Origin: Progne subis subis
Taxonomy: Eukaryota; Chordata; Aves; Passeriformes; Hirundinidae
Length of the DNA: 64,000 nucleotides
Assembly (NCBI GenBank): GCA_022316685.1
Contig: JAKJHU010000005.1
Span: 17,958,707-18,022,706, forward strand
Reading direction: 5' to 3'
Position numbers and translations under genes: made by a program. The notes under the pieces are model-generated. The model was not told the DNA's origin, searched no databases, and saw only the letters and a list, made by a program, of their open reading frames with translations. Positions 63,449-64,000 of this stretch are shown piece after piece (the stretch's first letter is position 1; the number at the start of each line of letters is the position of its first letter).

Positions 63449-64000
63449 GAGTAAAAAACACTTAAGAAAATTAAAGACTCTAATAAAGACAGACTTAAAA
63501 AATCAATATTTAAGTTACGGGGGAAAAAAAGCACTTTTCAGAATTATCTCTTGGTTGTCTCCTCAGAAGCAATGTAATTTCCATTAATTGTTCTACATAA
63601 TGCCAAAATTGGATGATAGACTAATACAAAGTCCTAAAATTTAAAGCACAGAAAACCCATTTTCATCTAGAGCAGTTACATGTGGTGCGCAGCCTATGGA
63701 TTTTCACAAAGACATTCCTATATTACATTACCTAGCTGAGCTAGGTTAATTATTTTACTTCAAAAAGCTGTAAATATTTAAATTATGCAAAGAAATGAAA
63801 AAACTTTAAAACAAAAACAGCTAAAAGTTTTATTTTAGCCAAAGATATAAGGATGAACTTTTAACATGGAAAAAAGTCACTGAAAAATCAATTCACACAA
63901 TTTTAGTCAAAAATCTTTTGAAGATGTCATTACTAGAATAAGGTAACATCTTTTTCAAAAAAAACCCCCATGCTAATGCTAGTGCAGTAACAGCTGCCTT

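Larger units (their letters stand above)
9532..64000 (-). other. LAMA2: LAMA2 intron 1 (partial, more than 54 kb)
   Basis: Everything to the right of exon 2 is inferred to be intron 1, because no first exon (GC-rich signal-peptide exon ending just before the Gly-Leu-Phe-Pro junction) was found. The GC-rich islands at about 20.5-20.9, 37.5-37.9 and 55.5-55.9 kb all lie inside LTRs. Apart from the repeats listed separately, I see nothing supportable in 9.6-11.8, 11.9-14.1, 14.2-18.1, 21.8-27.8, 27.9-30.4, 30.7-35.7, 39.8-54.5, 56.2-60.6 and 63.0-63.4 kb beyond short tracts. The tract at 23.6-24.5 kb is noticeably purine-rich on the plus strand. An unrelated gene hidden in the intron cannot be excluded by eye. 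Confidence 0.75.

Noticed and set aside
1..64000. CRISPR arrays, operons, ribosome binding sites or prokaryotic mobile elements
   Set aside because: The window is vertebrate intronic DNA with spliceosomal exons and CR1/ERV repeats. No regularly spaced repeats exist.

Overview
This is vertebrate nuclear DNA, almost certainly from a bird. It is AT-rich and intron-like. Its interspersed repeats are CR1 LINEs and avian-type endogenous retrovirus (ERV) LTRs, and no Alu- or L1-type repeat was seen. Only two coding segments could be supported. Both are exons of one gene on the minus strand, LAMA2 (laminin alpha-2): exon 3 at 4690-4802 and exon 2 at 9361-9531. Their lengths (113 and 171 bp), intron phases, splice sites and peptides all match vertebrate LAMA2 as I know it. 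Together they encode the first part of the laminin N-terminal (LN) domain.

Transcription runs from right to left. Bases 9532-64000 are therefore part of a very long intron 1, 4803-9360 is the complete intron 2, and 1-4689 is part of intron 3. Exon 1 (signal peptide) and exon 4 were not found and should lie outside the window. Only 284 of 64,000 bases are protein-coding.

The introns hold a layered record of transposons. (a) 5039-5453: a probable solo LTR about 240 bp from exon 3. (b) 11.8 and 30.4 kb: plus-strand CR1 3' ends. (c) 18.1-18.7 kb: a probable LTR with an NRF1-like site and an ATGCAT palindrome. (d) 19.0-21.8 kb: a minus-strand CR1 split by a 1.58-kb LTR. (e) 27.8 kb: a MIR-like ancient SINE. 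(f) 35.7-39.8 kb: a mosaic of a minus-strand ERVL-like provirus fragment (LTR, primer-binding site, gag-like remnant) split by a 1.46-kb LTR, joined to a CR1 that is itself split by a 332-bp solo LTR with a 6-bp target duplication. (g) 54.5-56.1 kb: a third copy of the 1.5-kb LTR family with a perfect 5-bp target duplication. (h) 60.7-63.0 kb: two minus-strand CR1s, the second with recognisable but broken reverse transcriptase. Microsatellites and homopolymer tracts are scattered throughout, and long A tracts on the plus strand far outnumber T tracts.

I found no undescribed biological system. What stands out is the nested-insertion chronology, possible lineage-specific changes in the LAMA2 LN domain, and LTR-borne GC-rich blocks and promoter-like motifs inside a large gene. 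All ends of old repeats were judged by eye and are approximate unless a target-site duplication is quoted.
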